Source: Hyphomicrobiaceae bacterium (lineage in GTDB: Bacteria; Pseudomonadota; Alphaproteobacteria; Rhizobiales; Ancalomicrobiaceae). From it: a stretch of 64,000 nucleotides of DNA. The DNA is taken from assembly GCA_016793065.1 (NCBI GenBank), contig JAEULV010000034.1, positions 22,574 through 86,573 on the forward strand, given 5' to 3'. Below are positions 50,162 to 59,633 of this stretch, piece after piece. Below the pieces are notes generated by a model that saw only the letters and a program-made list of their open reading frames with translations, ran no database searches and was not told the origin of the DNA. A program made the position numbers and the translations under genes. The first letter of the stretch is position 1; each line of letters opens with the position of its first letter.

Positions 50162-50980
50162 TCACTGCGCCTTGGTGGCGGCCTTCTTTTGCTCGTCGAC
50201 GAGCTTCTGGCGGGCTTCCTCGGCGCGCTTGGCGAGTTCGCTCTGCAGCTCCTGCTGCTGCTTCGCCAGCGCCTGGGTGTCGACCGGCTTGCCCTCGTGC
50301 GAGGTCTTGAAGCCCGGCAGCTGCAGCGGGAAGCTGACCGGCTTGCCCTGCTGGTTCAGCGTGGTGACGATCAGCTGGTTGCCCTTCTTCATGCCGGCGA
50401 TGAACGCGTCGGCGGCGACCATTTCGGCGTAGCAGGCATTGGCGAAGCAGATCGAGTACTTGCCCTCTTCCTGCTTGCCCTTGTCGACCTGGATGCGCAG
50501 GCCCGGCTGCAGCAGCATCGCCGGCGGCACCGCCAGCAACAGCACCTTGCGCGCCTCGCCGGAGATTTCCCGCAGCGCCACCGAAACCAGCAGCTGGCCG
50601 GTCTCGGCGCGCTGTTCCTGGGTGGTCAGGCAGATCTCGCGCTTCGTCGCCGGATCGGTGTTGCAGATCTTCACCCACGGGTTCTGATCCGCCGACGGCT
50701 CGGCCGGGGCCGGCGCCTCGGCGGCGGCCGGAGCGGCGGGCTTCGCCGGAGCGGCGGCAGGCGCCGCCGGCTTTGCCGGGGCGGCCGGCGTGGCGGCCGG
50801 AGCAGCGGGCTTCGCCGGCGCCGCGGCCGGCTTGGCCGGGGCGGGAGCGGGGGCAGGGGCCGGCGTCGTCTGGGCGATCGCCGCGGCGTCGATGGCAACC
50901 GCCGCCGCCAGTCCCAAGGTCACGGCCAGCATGGTCCCCCGGATGGTCCGGGCGGCGAGGGCGTTGATCGTGGTGGTCAT
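50162..50980 (-). CDS. invasion-associated locus B (IalB) family protein
   Basis: A 272-residue secreted protein. The signal peptide (LAVTLGLAAAVAIDAAAIAQ) is followed by about 60 residues of alternating Ala-Pro-Lys low complexity (APAKPAAPAAAPAKPAAP). The IalB domain starts DQNPWVKICNTDPATKREIC and ends KTSHEGKPVDTQAL. A charged helix QQQELQSELAKRAEEARQKL closes the protein and could form a coiled coil. Cysteines in CNTDP, EICLT, SICFANACYAE are as in the family. Two in-frame ATGs exist; the ribosome site GAGAGGA is properly spaced only for 50980. IalB aids host invasion in Bartonella, but homologues are widespread in free-living rhizobia. Confidence 0.87.
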   Translation of the reverse strand: MTTTINALAARTIRGTMLAVTLGLAAAVAIDAAAIAQTTPAPAPAPAPAKPAAAPAKPAAPAATPAAPAKPAAPAAAPAKPAAPAAAEAPAPAEPSADQNPWVKICNTDPATKREICLTTQEQRAETGQLLVSVALREISGEARKVLLLAVPPAMLLQPGLRIQVDKGKQEEGKYSICFANACYAEMVAADAFIAGMKKGNQLIVTTLNQQGKPVSFPLQLPGFKTSHEGKPVDTQALAKQQQELQSELAKRAEEARQKLVDEQKKAATKAQ

Positions 50981-51215
50981 GCGTTTCATTTCCTCTCGAC
51001 AGCCAGTCGGTTGCCGTTTTCACTGGCCAAGGTGAGTGATCGCCAAATACGGCGATAGAGTGGCTTCCGCTTTGCGCGCGTTCTATCCCCAAGCAAGGCG
51101 TTTTTCCAGCCCACTTGCGCGACGCTTCGCGGCTTCGTTCGTCGACGCTGTGATATTGTTTTGGCGAAGAATCAGCGATTCTCAAGCGTTACGTCACGGG
51201 ATCGGAAAGCGGTAC

Positions 51216-53039
51216 ATGGATTTTTCGATGCGCCTTGGACGATTTGCCATCGGGGCCGCGCTATTTGTCGCGTTGTCGTCCGGCCTTTCCGTGCCGGCCG
51301 GCGCCGAGCCGCGCCACGGCATCGCCATGCATGGCGAGCCGAAGTACCCCGCCGGCTTCGACCATTTTGCCTATGCCGACCCCAAGGCCCCCAGGGGCGG
51401 TCGGCTGGTGCGCGGCCAGCTTGGCACCTTCGACAGCCTCAACCCCTTCATCATCAAGGGAACCGCCGTTTCCGGCCTGCGCGACGGCACGCTCGGCACC
51501 AATGTCTATGAGAGCCTGCTGGAGCGTTCCTACGACGAGGCATTCACCCTTTATGGCCTGCTCGCCGAAACCGTCGAGACGCCGCCCGACCGCGCCTGGG
51601 TCGAATTCGTGCTGCGGCCGCAGGCGAGGTTCTCCGACGGCGTCCCGGTCAAGCCCGACGACGTGATCTTCTCGTGGGGCCTCCTGAAGGACAAGGGCCG
51701 CCCCAATGTCCGGCAGGCCTATGCCAAGGTCGAGCGAATCGACAAGGTCGGCGAACGCGGCGTGCGTTTCGTCTTCAAGTCGGCCAGCGACCGCGAGCTG
51801 CCGCTGATTCTCGGCCTGATGCCGATCCTGCCGGCCCATTCGATGACCGCCGAGGAATTCGACAAGACCTCGCTGCTACCGCCCGTCGGTTCCGGCCCCT
51901 ATGTCGTCGCCGCCGTCGATCCCGGCGCCCGCATCACCTATCGCCGCAACCCCGACTATTGGGGCAAGGACCTGCCGTTGAAGCGTGGCTTCGATAATTT
52001 CGACGAGATCCGCTACGACTATTACCGCGACTCCACCACCCTGTTCGAATCGTTCAAGACCGGCGCCATCGACATGATCGGCGAGTCCGATCCCGGCCGC
52101 TGGTCGAGCGGCTACGACTTCCCCGCCGTCGCCGACGGTCGCGTCGTCAAGGACGTCTTCCCCTCCGGTCTGCCGCGCCCGTTCGAGGGCTTCGTCCTCA
52201 ACACCCGCCGCCCGGTATTCGCCGATATCCGGGTGCGCGAGGCGCTGGTGCGGCTGTTCGACTTCGAATTCGTCAACCCGACCCTGTATTTCGGCCTGCG
52301 CAAGCGCACCCAGAGCTATTTCGAGGGCTCCGAGCTCGCCTCGACCGGTCGTCCCGCCAGCGAGCGGGAAAAGGCGCTGCTTGCCCCCTTCGCCGGCGCC
52401 GTGCGCAAGGATGTGCTCGACGGCACCTATGTCCTGCCGCGCACCGACGGCTCCGGTCGCGACCGCAATCAGTTGCGCGCCGCCCTCGAACTGCTGAAGC
52501 AGGCCGGATACCGGCTCGAGGGCTCGCAACTGAAGGGGCCGAACGGCCAGCCGCTGGCGTTCGAGATGCTGATCGGCACTCGCGACGAGGAGAAGGTGGC
52601 GCTCGCCTATCAGCGCACCCTGCAGGCGCTCGGCATCCAGATGACGCTGCGCACCGTCGATTCCGTCCAGTTCCAGCAACGCCGCCAGACCTATGACTAC
52701 GACATGACCTCGGTGGTCTGGGCCGCGTCGCTGTCGCCGGGCAACGAGCAGAACTTCCGTTGGTCGTCCGCCGCCGCCCGCGCCGACGGCTCGTTCAATT
52801 TCGCCGGCGTCGCCGATCCCGCCGTCGACGCGATGATCGCCGCGTTGCTCGCCGCCGACAGCCGCGAGGCCTTCGTCGACGCCGCCCGGGCGCTCGATCG
52901 CGTCCTGGTTTCCGGCTTCTACGCCGTGCCGCTCTCCCACACGCCCGACCAGTGGTATGCCCGCTGGTCGCGCATCGGTCGGCCGGAAACCCCGGCGCTG
53001 TGGGGGGCCGTCCCCTCGACCTGGTACGCCAAGCCGTGA
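51216..53039 (+). CDS. YejA-like peptide ABC transporter substrate-binding protein
   Basis: A 607-residue periplasmic binding protein of the SBP_bac_5 (oligopeptide) class, YejA subtype. The signal peptide is MRLGRFAIGAALFVALSSG to AGA-E. The N-terminus YPAGFDHFAYADPKAPRGG and TFDSLNPFIIKG are typical YejA, and the core has PVGSGPYVVAAVDPG. The start ATG at 51216 follows GGAAAG; an ATG at 51228 is also possible. No yejBEF permease or ATPase is adjacent, so it must share a transporter or act as an orphan receptor. It is the first of a same-strand run with the two genes that follow. Confidence 0.9.
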   Translation: MDFSMRLGRFAIGAALFVALSSGLSVPAGAEPRHGIAMHGEPKYPAGFDHFAYADPKAPRGGRLVRGQLGTFDSLNPFIIKGTAVSGLRDGTLGTNVYESLLERSYDEAFTLYGLLAETVETPPDRAWVEFVLRPQARFSDGVPVKPDDVIFSWGLLKDKGRPNVRQAYAKVERIDKVGERGVRFVFKSASDRELPLILGLMPILPAHSMTAEEFDKTSLLPPVGSGPYVVAAVDPGARITYRRNPDYWGKDLPLKRGFDNFDEIRYDYYRDSTTLFESFKTGAIDMIGESDPGRWSSGYDFPAVADGRVVKDVFPSGLPRPFEGFVLNTRRPVFADIRVREALVRLFDFEFVNPTLYFGLRKRTQSYFEGSELASTGRPASEREKALLAPFAGAVRKDVLDGTYVLPRTDGSGRDRNQLRAALELLKQAGYRLEGSQLKGPNGQPLAFEMLIGTRDEEKVALAYQRTLQALGIQMTLRTVDSVQFQQRRQTYDYDMTSVVWAASLSPGNEQNFRWSSAAARADGSFNFAGVADPAVDAMIAALLAADSREAFVDAARALDRVLVSGFYAVPLSHTPDQWYARWSRIGRPETPALWGAVPSTWYAKP

Positions 53040-53152
53040 CCGATGCCGGCGCGGGTCGCCGCGCCGGTCGACACCTCCGCTTCCTGCGCTCGCGGGAAGC
53101 CCTTCAAATCCCCCGGTCGCCGCGACCGGCCGACAGGGCAACGAGAGCCGCC

Positions 53153-54823
53153 ATGCTGCTTGTGACCGAAACCGACGCCGAAACCCATATTGCCTCCGGA
53201 GCCTGGGGCCGGCTGACGCTCGACAATCTGCTCGGCTATCTCGCCCGCTCGGCGCCGGAGCGTGTGGCGCTGGTCGATGCGCCGTCGCGCGGCGAGGCCG
53301 CGAGCAGCTTCACCTTCGCCGAACTCGACCGACGGGTGGAAATCCTCGCGTCGTTCTTCACCGCCGTCGGCCTTGCCCCCGACACCGTCGTCGCCCTGCA
53401 GATGCCGGCGACCAGCGATGCCGTCGTTGCCCTGCTCGGTGCCCTGCGCGCCGGCCTCATCGTCGCGCCGATGCCGCTGGCGTGGCGCGGCGCCGATGTC
53501 AGCGCCGCCCTGCAACGGATCGGCGCGCGCGGCATCATCACCGTCGCCCAGGTCGATGGCGAGCCGGTCGGCGAGCGCGCCCGCGATGTCGCCGCCGAAC
53601 TCTGGCAGATCCGCTTCGTCTTCGGCGCCGGCGGTTCGCTGCCCGATGGCCTGATCGACCTCGATCGGGTCTTCGCCGAGGCCGATGCCCTGCCGCCGAC
53701 CGAATTGCCGACCCGCGGCGGCAATCCCGCCGATCATGTCGCCACCATCAGTTTCGCTACCACCGGTGGCGAGGCCGTCGCCGTGCCGCGCAGCCATAAC
53801 CAGTGGATCGCCACCGGCCTGATGGCGATGCTCGAAGCCGGCCTCGACCACGATTCCCGCCTGCTGACCATGCTGGCGCCCTCCGGCCTCGCCGGGCTCG
53901 GCCTGTCGCTGGCGCCGTGGCTGCTGTCGGGCGGCACGCTGATGCTGGCCGAGCCGACCGTCTTCACCGCGCTCGCCGTCGACATCGCCGAACTGGCGCC
54001 GACCCACATTGTTGCCCCGGCGACGCTGGCGCGCCGACTCGCCGGCCTGCTCGACCGGCAGAGGTCGGCGGCGCGGCTGGTGCTGGTCGAACACGGTGCC
54101 TCCGATCACGAAACCATCCTGCCCCAGGGACGCACCGTCATCGATGCCATGGTGCTCGGCGAGGTCGGCATCCTCATCCGCGCCCGTGCCGATGCCGCCG
54201 CCCATGCCGCGCTGCCGATCGGCCCGTGGACGACGCCCAGCGGCCTGGCCGGCGGTCCGGTGCTGGTCGAGGCGCGGCTGAAGGCGCTGTCGCAGAGCGC
54301 CGCCCACCAGGGCCGCGACGGCGCCACCACCGGCGAACTGCAATTGCGCGGCGCCACCGTCGCCACGCCCGGCTGGCCACTGACACCGCCGGTGGCGTTC
54401 GCCCGGGAAGCCGCCCGCGATCCCTCCGACGGCTATGTCGGCACCGGTCGCCGCGCCCGCTTGGTCGCGACGCAGCCGCCGGCATTCGAGATCGGCGAAC
54501 CGCTCGGCGATGTCGCCATTGTCGGCCGTCATGCCATCGATCTCGCCGCCGCCGACCGTGCCTACAAGACCGCGCCCGGCGTCCTCGACGCCGCCGCCTT
54601 CGTGCTGCCCGATCCGCTGCTCGGCGCCCGCATCGCCGCCGCCGTCGTGCCGAAGCCCGGATACGACGTCGACCGCTTCACCCTGACCAGCTACGCCGAG
54701 GCCGCGCGCCTGGCGCTGCCGCTGATCCCCGACGTCGTCGTCTCCCTCGCCGCCGTCCCCCGCGCCTCCGACGGCACCGTCCTGCGCGACGACCTCGCCA
54801 ACTACGCCCTCGCCCGCCGGTGA
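53153..54823 (+). CDS. degenerate AMP-binding (ANL superfamily) protein, probably catalytically inactive
   Basis: A 556-residue homologue of acyl/aryl-CoA ligases. The fold is recognisable: FTFAELDRRVEILASFFTAVG, VVALQMPATSDAVVALLGAL, and a C-terminal AAFVLPDPLLGARIAAAVVP. The catalytic signatures are lost. The TSGTTGxPKG loop reads SFATTGGEAVAVPRSH, the YGxTE motif is replaced by MVLGEVGIL, TGD is TGR (YVGTGRRARL), and the C-terminal GK is GT (PRASDGTVLRDDL), removing the essential lysine. Adenylation is therefore improbable and a binding or regulatory role is more likely. It lies 113 bases after the SBP gene and 72 before the PleD-like gene. Confidence 0.75.
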   Translation: MLLVTETDAETHIASGAWGRLTLDNLLGYLARSAPERVALVDAPSRGEAASSFTFAELDRRVEILASFFTAVGLAPDTVVALQMPATSDAVVALLGALRAGLIVAPMPLAWRGADVSAALQRIGARGIITVAQVDGEPVGERARDVAAELWQIRFVFGAGGSLPDGLIDLDRVFAEADALPPTELPTRGGNPADHVATISFATTGGEAVAVPRSHNQWIATGLMAMLEAGLDHDSRLLTMLAPSGLAGLGLSLAPWLLSGGTLMLAEPTVFTALAVDIAELAPTHIVAPATLARRLAGLLDRQRSAARLVLVEHGASDHETILPQGRTVIDAMVLGEVGILIRARADAAAHAALPIGPWTTPSGLAGGPVLVEARLKALSQSAAHQGRDGATTGELQLRGATVATPGWPLTPPVAFAREAARDPSDGYVGTGRRARLVATQPPAFEIGEPLGDVAIVGRHAIDLAAADRAYKTAPGVLDAAAFVLPDPLLGARIAAAVVPKPGYDVDRFTLTSYAEAARLALPLIPDVVVSLAAVPRASDGTVLRDDLANYALARR

Positions 54824-54895
54824 ATGCGGGTATTTCTTAACGAGCCGTCAACCTTAACCGCTTCATAATCCATCCGGAAACAATGGGAGCGGTTC

Positions 54896-56194
54896 ATGTC
54901 GACGCGGGCGCGGTTGCTGGTACTTGAGGATCATCCCGACGCGGCGGTGAATTCGCTGTGGAGCGAATTGCGCGGCGATGGCTTTGACGTGGTGTCGGCC
55001 AGCCTGCCCAATGGTGCGGCGGCGTTGCGGCGCGGCCAGCGGCCGGATGTGCTGATCCTCAACCTGCTCGCCGCCGAGGCGCGCGACGCCTATACCGATC
55101 TTGCCGCCGAGATCGCGGTTTCGACCGGCACCCGCGACATGCCGATCCTGGCCTTGTCCGAGCAGGGGGCCGACAAGCCGTTCGGCGTCACCGAATCCAT
55201 CGCCGGCTCGCTGGCACCCGCCCGCATCGGCGCCCGCGCCGCGACGCTTGCCCGCCTCGCCGTGATGCATCGCGAGGTGCTGCGCCGCACCGAAACCGCC
55301 GCGCTCTACGGCCTCGATGCCGAACTCTACCGCCCCGACATGACCGCCGCCGAGCCGGAAGTGCTGATGTGCGGCGCCGGCACCCGCTTTCTTGCCGTCG
55401 AGGCGGCACTGTCGGGCGAGATGACGCTGGTCGGTGCCCTGTCGGTCGCCGCCGCCGTCGACTATTGCGGTCGCCGCGATTTCGACGTGCTGCTGGTCGA
55501 CCAGCCGGCCGAGGCCACCCGCGACTTCGTCGAACGGCTGCGCCGCGACCCGCGCTTCACCGCGCTGCCGGTCATCGCGCTCGGCATCGCCGAGGCCGAT
55601 GCCGCCGGCCTGTTCGAGGTTGGCGTCACCGATGTCGTGCCCGATCCGGTCGATCCGCGCGACCTCGTTCGCCGCACCCGTGCCTTTGCCGCCGAGCAGC
55701 AGCTGCGCCGCTCGCTCACCCGCGTCTATGCCCAGGCCCGCCGCGCCCTGACCAACGATGCCCTGACCGGCCTCTATGCCCACGGCTTCTTCATGGAGCA
55801 TCTGGAACGGCTGATCCACGAGACCGCCGCCGATGGCGATCGCTTCGCCGTCGCCGGCTTCCGCGTCGTCGATCTTGCCGGCGTCAACGAGGAACACGGC
55901 TACGTCGCTGGCGACCGCGTCATCCGCCAGATCGGCTCGCTCATCGCCAATACCGTGCGCGGCGAGGATCTGGCCGCCCGGGTCGGCGGCGATCGATTCG
56001 CCGTCATCCTCAACGGCACCGGCTCCGACGGCGCCCTCGTCGCCGCCCGCCGGCTCGCCGCGACGGTGCGGACGACGACGCTGGCCTTGTCGCCCGGCAA
56101 GGGCCTCGCCGTCGATTGCGCCATGGCGGTGGTGGAAAGCGAACCCGGCGAAAAGGCCGCCGCCCTGATCGAGCGGCTGTTCCGCGACGTCTGA
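54896..56194 (+). CDS. PleD-like protein with degenerate receiver and GGDEF domains
   Basis: A 432-residue protein with a PleD-like order: a receiver-type domain (RLLVLEDHPDAAVNSLW, about 1-125), a second receiver-like domain (about 150-260) and a GGDEF-type domain (about 285-430). The signature of the last is VGGDRFAVIL, so the catalytic Glu of GGDEF is Arg. The first receiver has LILNLLA where the phospho-Asp is expected. Cyclase activity and phosphorylation are thus doubtful; GTP or c-di-GMP binding remains possible. It ends at a strong bidirectional terminator. Confidence 0.78.
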   Translation: MSTRARLLVLEDHPDAAVNSLWSELRGDGFDVVSASLPNGAAALRRGQRPDVLILNLLAAEARDAYTDLAAEIAVSTGTRDMPILALSEQGADKPFGVTESIAGSLAPARIGARAATLARLAVMHREVLRRTETAALYGLDAELYRPDMTAAEPEVLMCGAGTRFLAVEAALSGEMTLVGALSVAAAVDYCGRRDFDVLLVDQPAEATRDFVERLRRDPRFTALPVIALGIAEADAAGLFEVGVTDVVPDPVDPRDLVRRTRAFAAEQQLRRSLTRVYAQARRALTNDALTGLYAHGFFMEHLERLIHETAADGDRFAVAGFRVVDLAGVNEEHGYVAGDRVIRQIGSLIANTVRGEDLAARVGGDRFAVILNGTGSDGALVAARRLAATVRTTTLALSPGKGLAVDCAMAVVESEPGEKAAALIERLFRDV

Positions 56195-56228
56195 TCCGCC
56201 CGCGCGCCCGGTCCACCCGCTAGACGGC

Positions 56229-56254
56229 AAGGCGCCCCCCCCCGGGGCGCCTTT
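56229..56254. terminator. bidirectional terminator between the PleD-like and TetR genes
   Basis: A perfect 10-bp stem, AAGGCGCCCC / GGGGCGCCTT with a CCCCC loop, lies between convergent genes. It is followed by TTTG on the plus strand; T residues on the minus side are few. Confidence 0.75.
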
Positions 56255-56255
56255 G

Positions 56256-56897
56256 TCATTTCGCCGCGACGCTGGCGCCGATCAGCGCGGCGACGCCGGA
56301 GCGCAGGATCGCATCCGGTGTCGGCACGCCGCCGCCTTGCGGCAGTTGCCCGACTTCGCGCAGCGCGGCGATGCCATGCGACAGGGCCCAGATCTGCAGC
56401 GCCAGCAGGCGCGGATCGAGCCCGGACTTGCCGGGCGGCAGCGCCCGCGCCAGGGCCTCCGCCAGCGTCTCGAACGCCGCCGGCCGCGCCGCCTCGGCGC
56501 CGGCCTCGCCCGGGCGGCATTTGGCGAAGAACATCGCGCCGTAAAACCCAGGCTCGCGATGGGCGAAGTCGAGATAGGCCTCGCCCATGCGCTCGAACGC
56601 CGCCTTTGGATCGGGTGAACTGGCCAGCGCCGCGCCGAGCGCCCTGCCGAAGGCGGCAAAGCCGCGGCTGGCGACCTCCTGGATCAGCGCGTCGCGATCC
56701 TTGAAATGCCGATAGGGCGCCGCCGGACTGACGCCCGCCATGCGCGCTGCCTCGACCAGCGTGAACCCCTGTGGACCCTTCTCCGCGATCAGCTGCGCCG
56801 CCGCCGCCACCAGCGCCTCGCGCAGGTGACCGTGGTGATAGCCCTTGCGCGCCCTTATGCCGTCGTCGGTTCCGGTGAATGTAAATGGCTCTGACAT
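56256..56897 (-). CDS. TetR/AcrR family transcriptional regulator
   Basis: A 213-residue repressor. The HTH is [31 protein letters not shown] near residues 45-75, and the preceding helix is [21 protein letters not shown]. The ligand-binding part matches the TetR_C_33-like group. It is divergent from the DAHP synthase gene with 180 bases between. An inverted repeat TTGCGCC / GGCGCAA at 56897-56931 covers its own start and could be its operator. An upstream ATG at 56921 is a possible alternative start. Confidence 0.85.
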   Translation of the reverse strand: MSEPFTFTGTDDGIRARKGYHHGHLREALVAAAAQLIAEKGPQGFTLVEAARMAGVSPAAPYRHFKDRDALIQEVASRGFAAFGRALGAALASSPDPKAAFERMGEAYLDFAHREPGFYGAMFFAKCRPGEAGAEAARPAAFETLAEALARALPPGKSGLDPRLLALQIWALSHGIAALREVGQLPQGGGVPTPDAILRSGVAALIGASVAAK

Positions 56898-56931
56898 TGC
56901 GCCAGAATCACGAAAATCCATTACGGCGCAA
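56897..56931. promoter_or_regulatory. inverted repeat at the TetR gene start (candidate operator)
   Basis: TTGCGCC at 56897-56903 and GGCGCAA at 56925-56931 are perfect inverted copies 21 bases apart, at the 5' end of the TetR gene. The spacing is long for a simple TetR dimer site. Confidence 0.3.
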
Positions 56932-57077
56932 GCCCTCAGCCGCCAAAACCACGACAAAATACCCGGTTTCGTCACTGGCAAGCGCGGCGCGAGCCATGTA
57001 TAACGTGCCCTCTTCGCGTCCGGGCAGGGAGAGCCGACGCGGATTTTGCAAAGACGTGCGTTCCCGAGGATGGCGTG

Positions 57078-58460
57078 ATGAACAAGGTCTGGACCCCGAA
57101 TTCCTGGAGACAACAGCCGATCGTCCAGGTTCCGACCTATCCGGATGCGGCGCGCCTCGCCGAAGTCGAGGCCGATCTCGCCGAATGGCCGCCGCTGGTG
57201 ATCGCCGACGAAGTCCGCCGTCTGCGCGGCTCGCTGGCGCAGGTTGCCGCCGGCAAGGCTTTCCTGTTGCAGGGCGGCGATTGCGCCGAGTCCTTCAAGG
57301 AACACAGCGCCAACAACATCCGTGACTTCTTCAAGGTGTTCCTGTCGATGGCGGTGGTGCTGACCTATTCGGCCGGTCTGCCGGTGGTCAAGGTCGGCCG
57401 CATCGCCGGCCAGTTCGCCAAGCCGCGCTCGAGCGACGTCGAGAAGCGCGGTGATGTGGTGCTGCCGTCGTACCGTGGCGACATCATCAATGATTTCGAC
57501 TTCACCCCCGAGAGCCGCATCCCCGATCCGGAGCGCATGCGCAAGGTCTATCGCCAGTCGGCGGCGACGCTGAACCTGGTGCGCGGCTTCGCCACCGGCG
57601 GCTATGCCAAGCTCGACCGCGTCCACACCTGGATGATCGACGCGCTGGCCAACTCGCCGGTCGGCGCCCGCTTCGAGGAAGTCGCCAACCGCATCACGGA
57701 AGCGGTCGAGTTCATGCGCGCCTGCGGTGTCACCTCCGAGACCGCCCGCGAACTCGAAAGCGTGTCGTTCTACACCTCGCACGAGGCGCTGCTGCTGCCC
57801 TATGAAGAGGCGCTGACCCGGCAGGATTCGGTGCGCGGCGGCTGGTACGACACCTCGGCCCACTTCATCTGGATCGGCGACCGCACCCGTCAGCCCGACC
57901 ATGCCCATGTCGAGTATTTCCGCGGCATCGCCAACCCGATCGGCCTCAAGTGCGGCCCGTCGCTGACGCCGAAGGGGCTGATCGAGCTGATCGACATCCT
58001 GAACCCGGACAACATCGCCGGCCGCCTGACCCTGATCAACCGCTTCGGCCACGACAAGGTCGAGAAGCACCTGCCGGATCTGATCAAGGCGGTGCGCGAC
58101 GAAGGCAAGAACGTCGTCTGGTCGTGCGACCCGATGCACGGCAACACCATCTCGGCCGGCTCCTACAAGACGCGGCCCTTCGACCGCATCCTGTCGGAGG
58201 TGAAGTCGTTCTTCGCGGTTCACCGCGATCTCGGCACCTGGGCCGGCGGCATCCACCTGGAGATGACCGGCAAGGACGTCACCGAGTGCCTCGGCGGCGC
58301 CGTCAACCTGGTCGAGGACGACCTCGCGACCGCCTATGACACCGCCTGCGACCCGCGCCTCAACGCCAAGCAGGCGCTGGAACTGGCTTTCCTCGTCGCC
58401 GAGGAACTGAAGGTCGACCGCGCCAACCGTCCGAGCCCGCTGCTCGAAGCGGCCGAGTGA
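57078..58460 (+). CDS. 3-deoxy-7-phosphoheptulonate synthase, class II
   Basis: A 460-residue class II (plant-type) DAHP synthase, first enzyme of the shikimate pathway, joining PEP and erythrose 4-phosphate. Metal and substrate motifs: [12 protein letters not shown] (metal Cys), [44 protein letters not shown] and [15 protein letters not shown]. The start ATG at 57078 follows GAGG; a GTG one codon earlier is also in frame. It stands alone between a TetR gene and a terminator. Confidence 0.96.
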   Translation: MNKVWTPNSWRQQPIVQVPTYPDAARLAEVEADLAEWPPLVIADEVRRLRGSLAQVAAGKAFLLQGGDCAESFKEHSANNIRDFFKVFLSMAVVLTYSAGLPVVKVGRIAGQFAKPRSSDVEKRGDVVLPSYRGDIINDFDFTPESRIPDPERMRKVYRQSAATLNLVRGFATGGYAKLDRVHTWMIDALANSPVGARFEEVANRITEAVEFMRACGVTSETARELESVSFYTSHEALLLPYEEALTRQDSVRGGWYDTSAHFIWIGDRTRQPDHAHVEYFRGIANPIGLKCGPSLTPKGLIELIDILNPDNIAGRLTLINRFGHDKVEKHLPDLIKAVRDEGKNVVWSCDPMHGNTISAGSYKTRPFDRILSEVKSFFAVHRDLGTWAGGIHLEMTGKDVTECLGGAVNLVEDDLATAYDTACDPRLNAKQALELAFLVAEELKVDRANRPSPLLEAAE

Positions 58461-58495
58461 GCCCGAGGACAGGCGAGCGAGACAACTGAAATCAC

Positions 58496-58522
58496 AAGGC
58501 GCGCCCGACGGCGCGCCTTTTT
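58496..58522 (+). terminator. terminator of the DAHP synthase gene
   Basis: A perfect 10-bp stem, AAGGCGCGCC / GGCGCGCCTT with a 4-base loop, is followed by TTT C. It starts 36 bases after the stop codon. Confidence 0.9.
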
Positions 58523-58730
58523 CGTTGTGTGCCGGCCCTGCATTCCGCCCGACGCCCGTCAACGCCCGCCATGCCGGCGGCAGTGTTCACCCCGGCTGCA
58601 CAATCCGTTGCCCGGGCCGCCACTCGTCAGGCCCACCCCGGCGACCTATCTTCGGGTTCAACTGGCGCCCCATGGCGCCGCTGACCGACGAACCATCGTT
58701 GCCCGTCAGCCCCGAGATTGGATGCTTCCC

Positions 58731-59519
58731 ATGACCATCGCACCCGTTTTCGTCTCCCACGGCGCGCCGAACCTGATCCTGCACGCCAGCCCGACCCGCA
58801 CCTTCCTCACCGAGCTTGGTGCCTCGCAGCCGAAGCCGAAGGCGATCATCGCCGTCAGCGCCCATTTCGATGCCGACCGCCCCGTCGTCGTCAGCGATCC
58901 GGCGCCGGCGATGATCTACGATTTCGGCGGCTTCGAGCGCGAACTCTATTCCATGCAGTATCCCGCGCCGGGCGAGCCGAAACTCGCCGAGCGGGTCGCC
59001 ATGGCCATCGCCGCCGGCGGCCTGCCGGTCGCCGTGGCGCCGAAGCGCGGCTATGATCACGGCACCTGGGTGCCGCTGAAGCTCGCCTATCCCGAGGCCG
59101 ACATTCCGGTGGTGCAGGTGTCGGTGGTTCCCGGCGCGACGCCGGCGTTCCACACCGCGATCGGCGCGGCGCTGGCGCCGTTTGCCGCCGAGGATGTGCT
59201 GATCCTCGCCTCCGGCTCGCTCACCCACAATCTGCGCGCCGTCTTCGGCCCGCGCGGACTGGCGCCGCGTGATGCCGAGGTGGTGCCGTGGGCCAGGGCC
59301 TTCGCCGACTGGGTGGTCGAGCGGCTTGAGGCCGGCGACGTCGCCGCGCTGGAGGATTACGAGCAGGCCGCGCCGTTCGGCACGCGCAATCACCCGACCG
59401 ACGAGCACTTCCTGCCGTTCTTCGTCGCCCTCGGCGCCGGCGGCGGCAAGGGCACGCGCATCCACGCCGCCTTCGAGCACGGCGCCCTGTCGCTCGACGC
59501 CTACCGCTTCGCCGCCTGA
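58731..59519 (+). CDS. DODA-type extradiol aromatic ring-opening dioxygenase (LigB/YgiD-like)
   Basis: A 262-residue class III extradiol dioxygenase family protein. Metal-ligand histidines are visible in VFVSHGAPNLIL, AVSAHFDADRP and ASGSLTHNLR, and YPAPGEPKLA is a conserved segment. Plant relatives cleave 4,5-DOPA; bacterial YgiD substrates are poorly known. ATG 58731 (MTIAPVFVSHG) and ATG 58722 are both plausible starts. It lies 270 bases after the DAHP synthase, beyond its terminator. Confidence 0.87.
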   Translation: MTIAPVFVSHGAPNLILHASPTRTFLTELGASQPKPKAIIAVSAHFDADRPVVVSDPAPAMIYDFGGFERELYSMQYPAPGEPKLAERVAMAIAAGGLPVAVAPKRGYDHGTWVPLKLAYPEADIPVVQVSVVPGATPAFHTAIGAALAPFAAEDVLILASGSLTHNLRAVFGPRGLAPRDAEVVPWARAFADWVVERLEAGDVAALEDYEQAAPFGTRNHPTDEHFLPFFVALGAGGGKGTRIHAAFEHGALSLDAYRFAA

Positions 59520-59567
59520 TGCCAACGGGCATCTGACAGGACCGGCGACCGGGCCGCGACGGACCAG

Positions 59568-59598
59568 AAAAAGGAGCTCATCGGCCTCGATGAGCTCC
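59568..59598 (-). terminator. terminator of the globin-coupled chemoreceptor gene
   Basis: A perfect 11-bp stem, GGAGCTCATCG / CGATGAGCTCC with loop GCCT, runs into TTTTT on the minus strand, 35 bases beyond the gene's stop. Confidence 0.92.
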
Positions 59599-59633
59599 AG
59601 TCCGCCGCATCTCCCGGGAGGGATGGGTATTCG

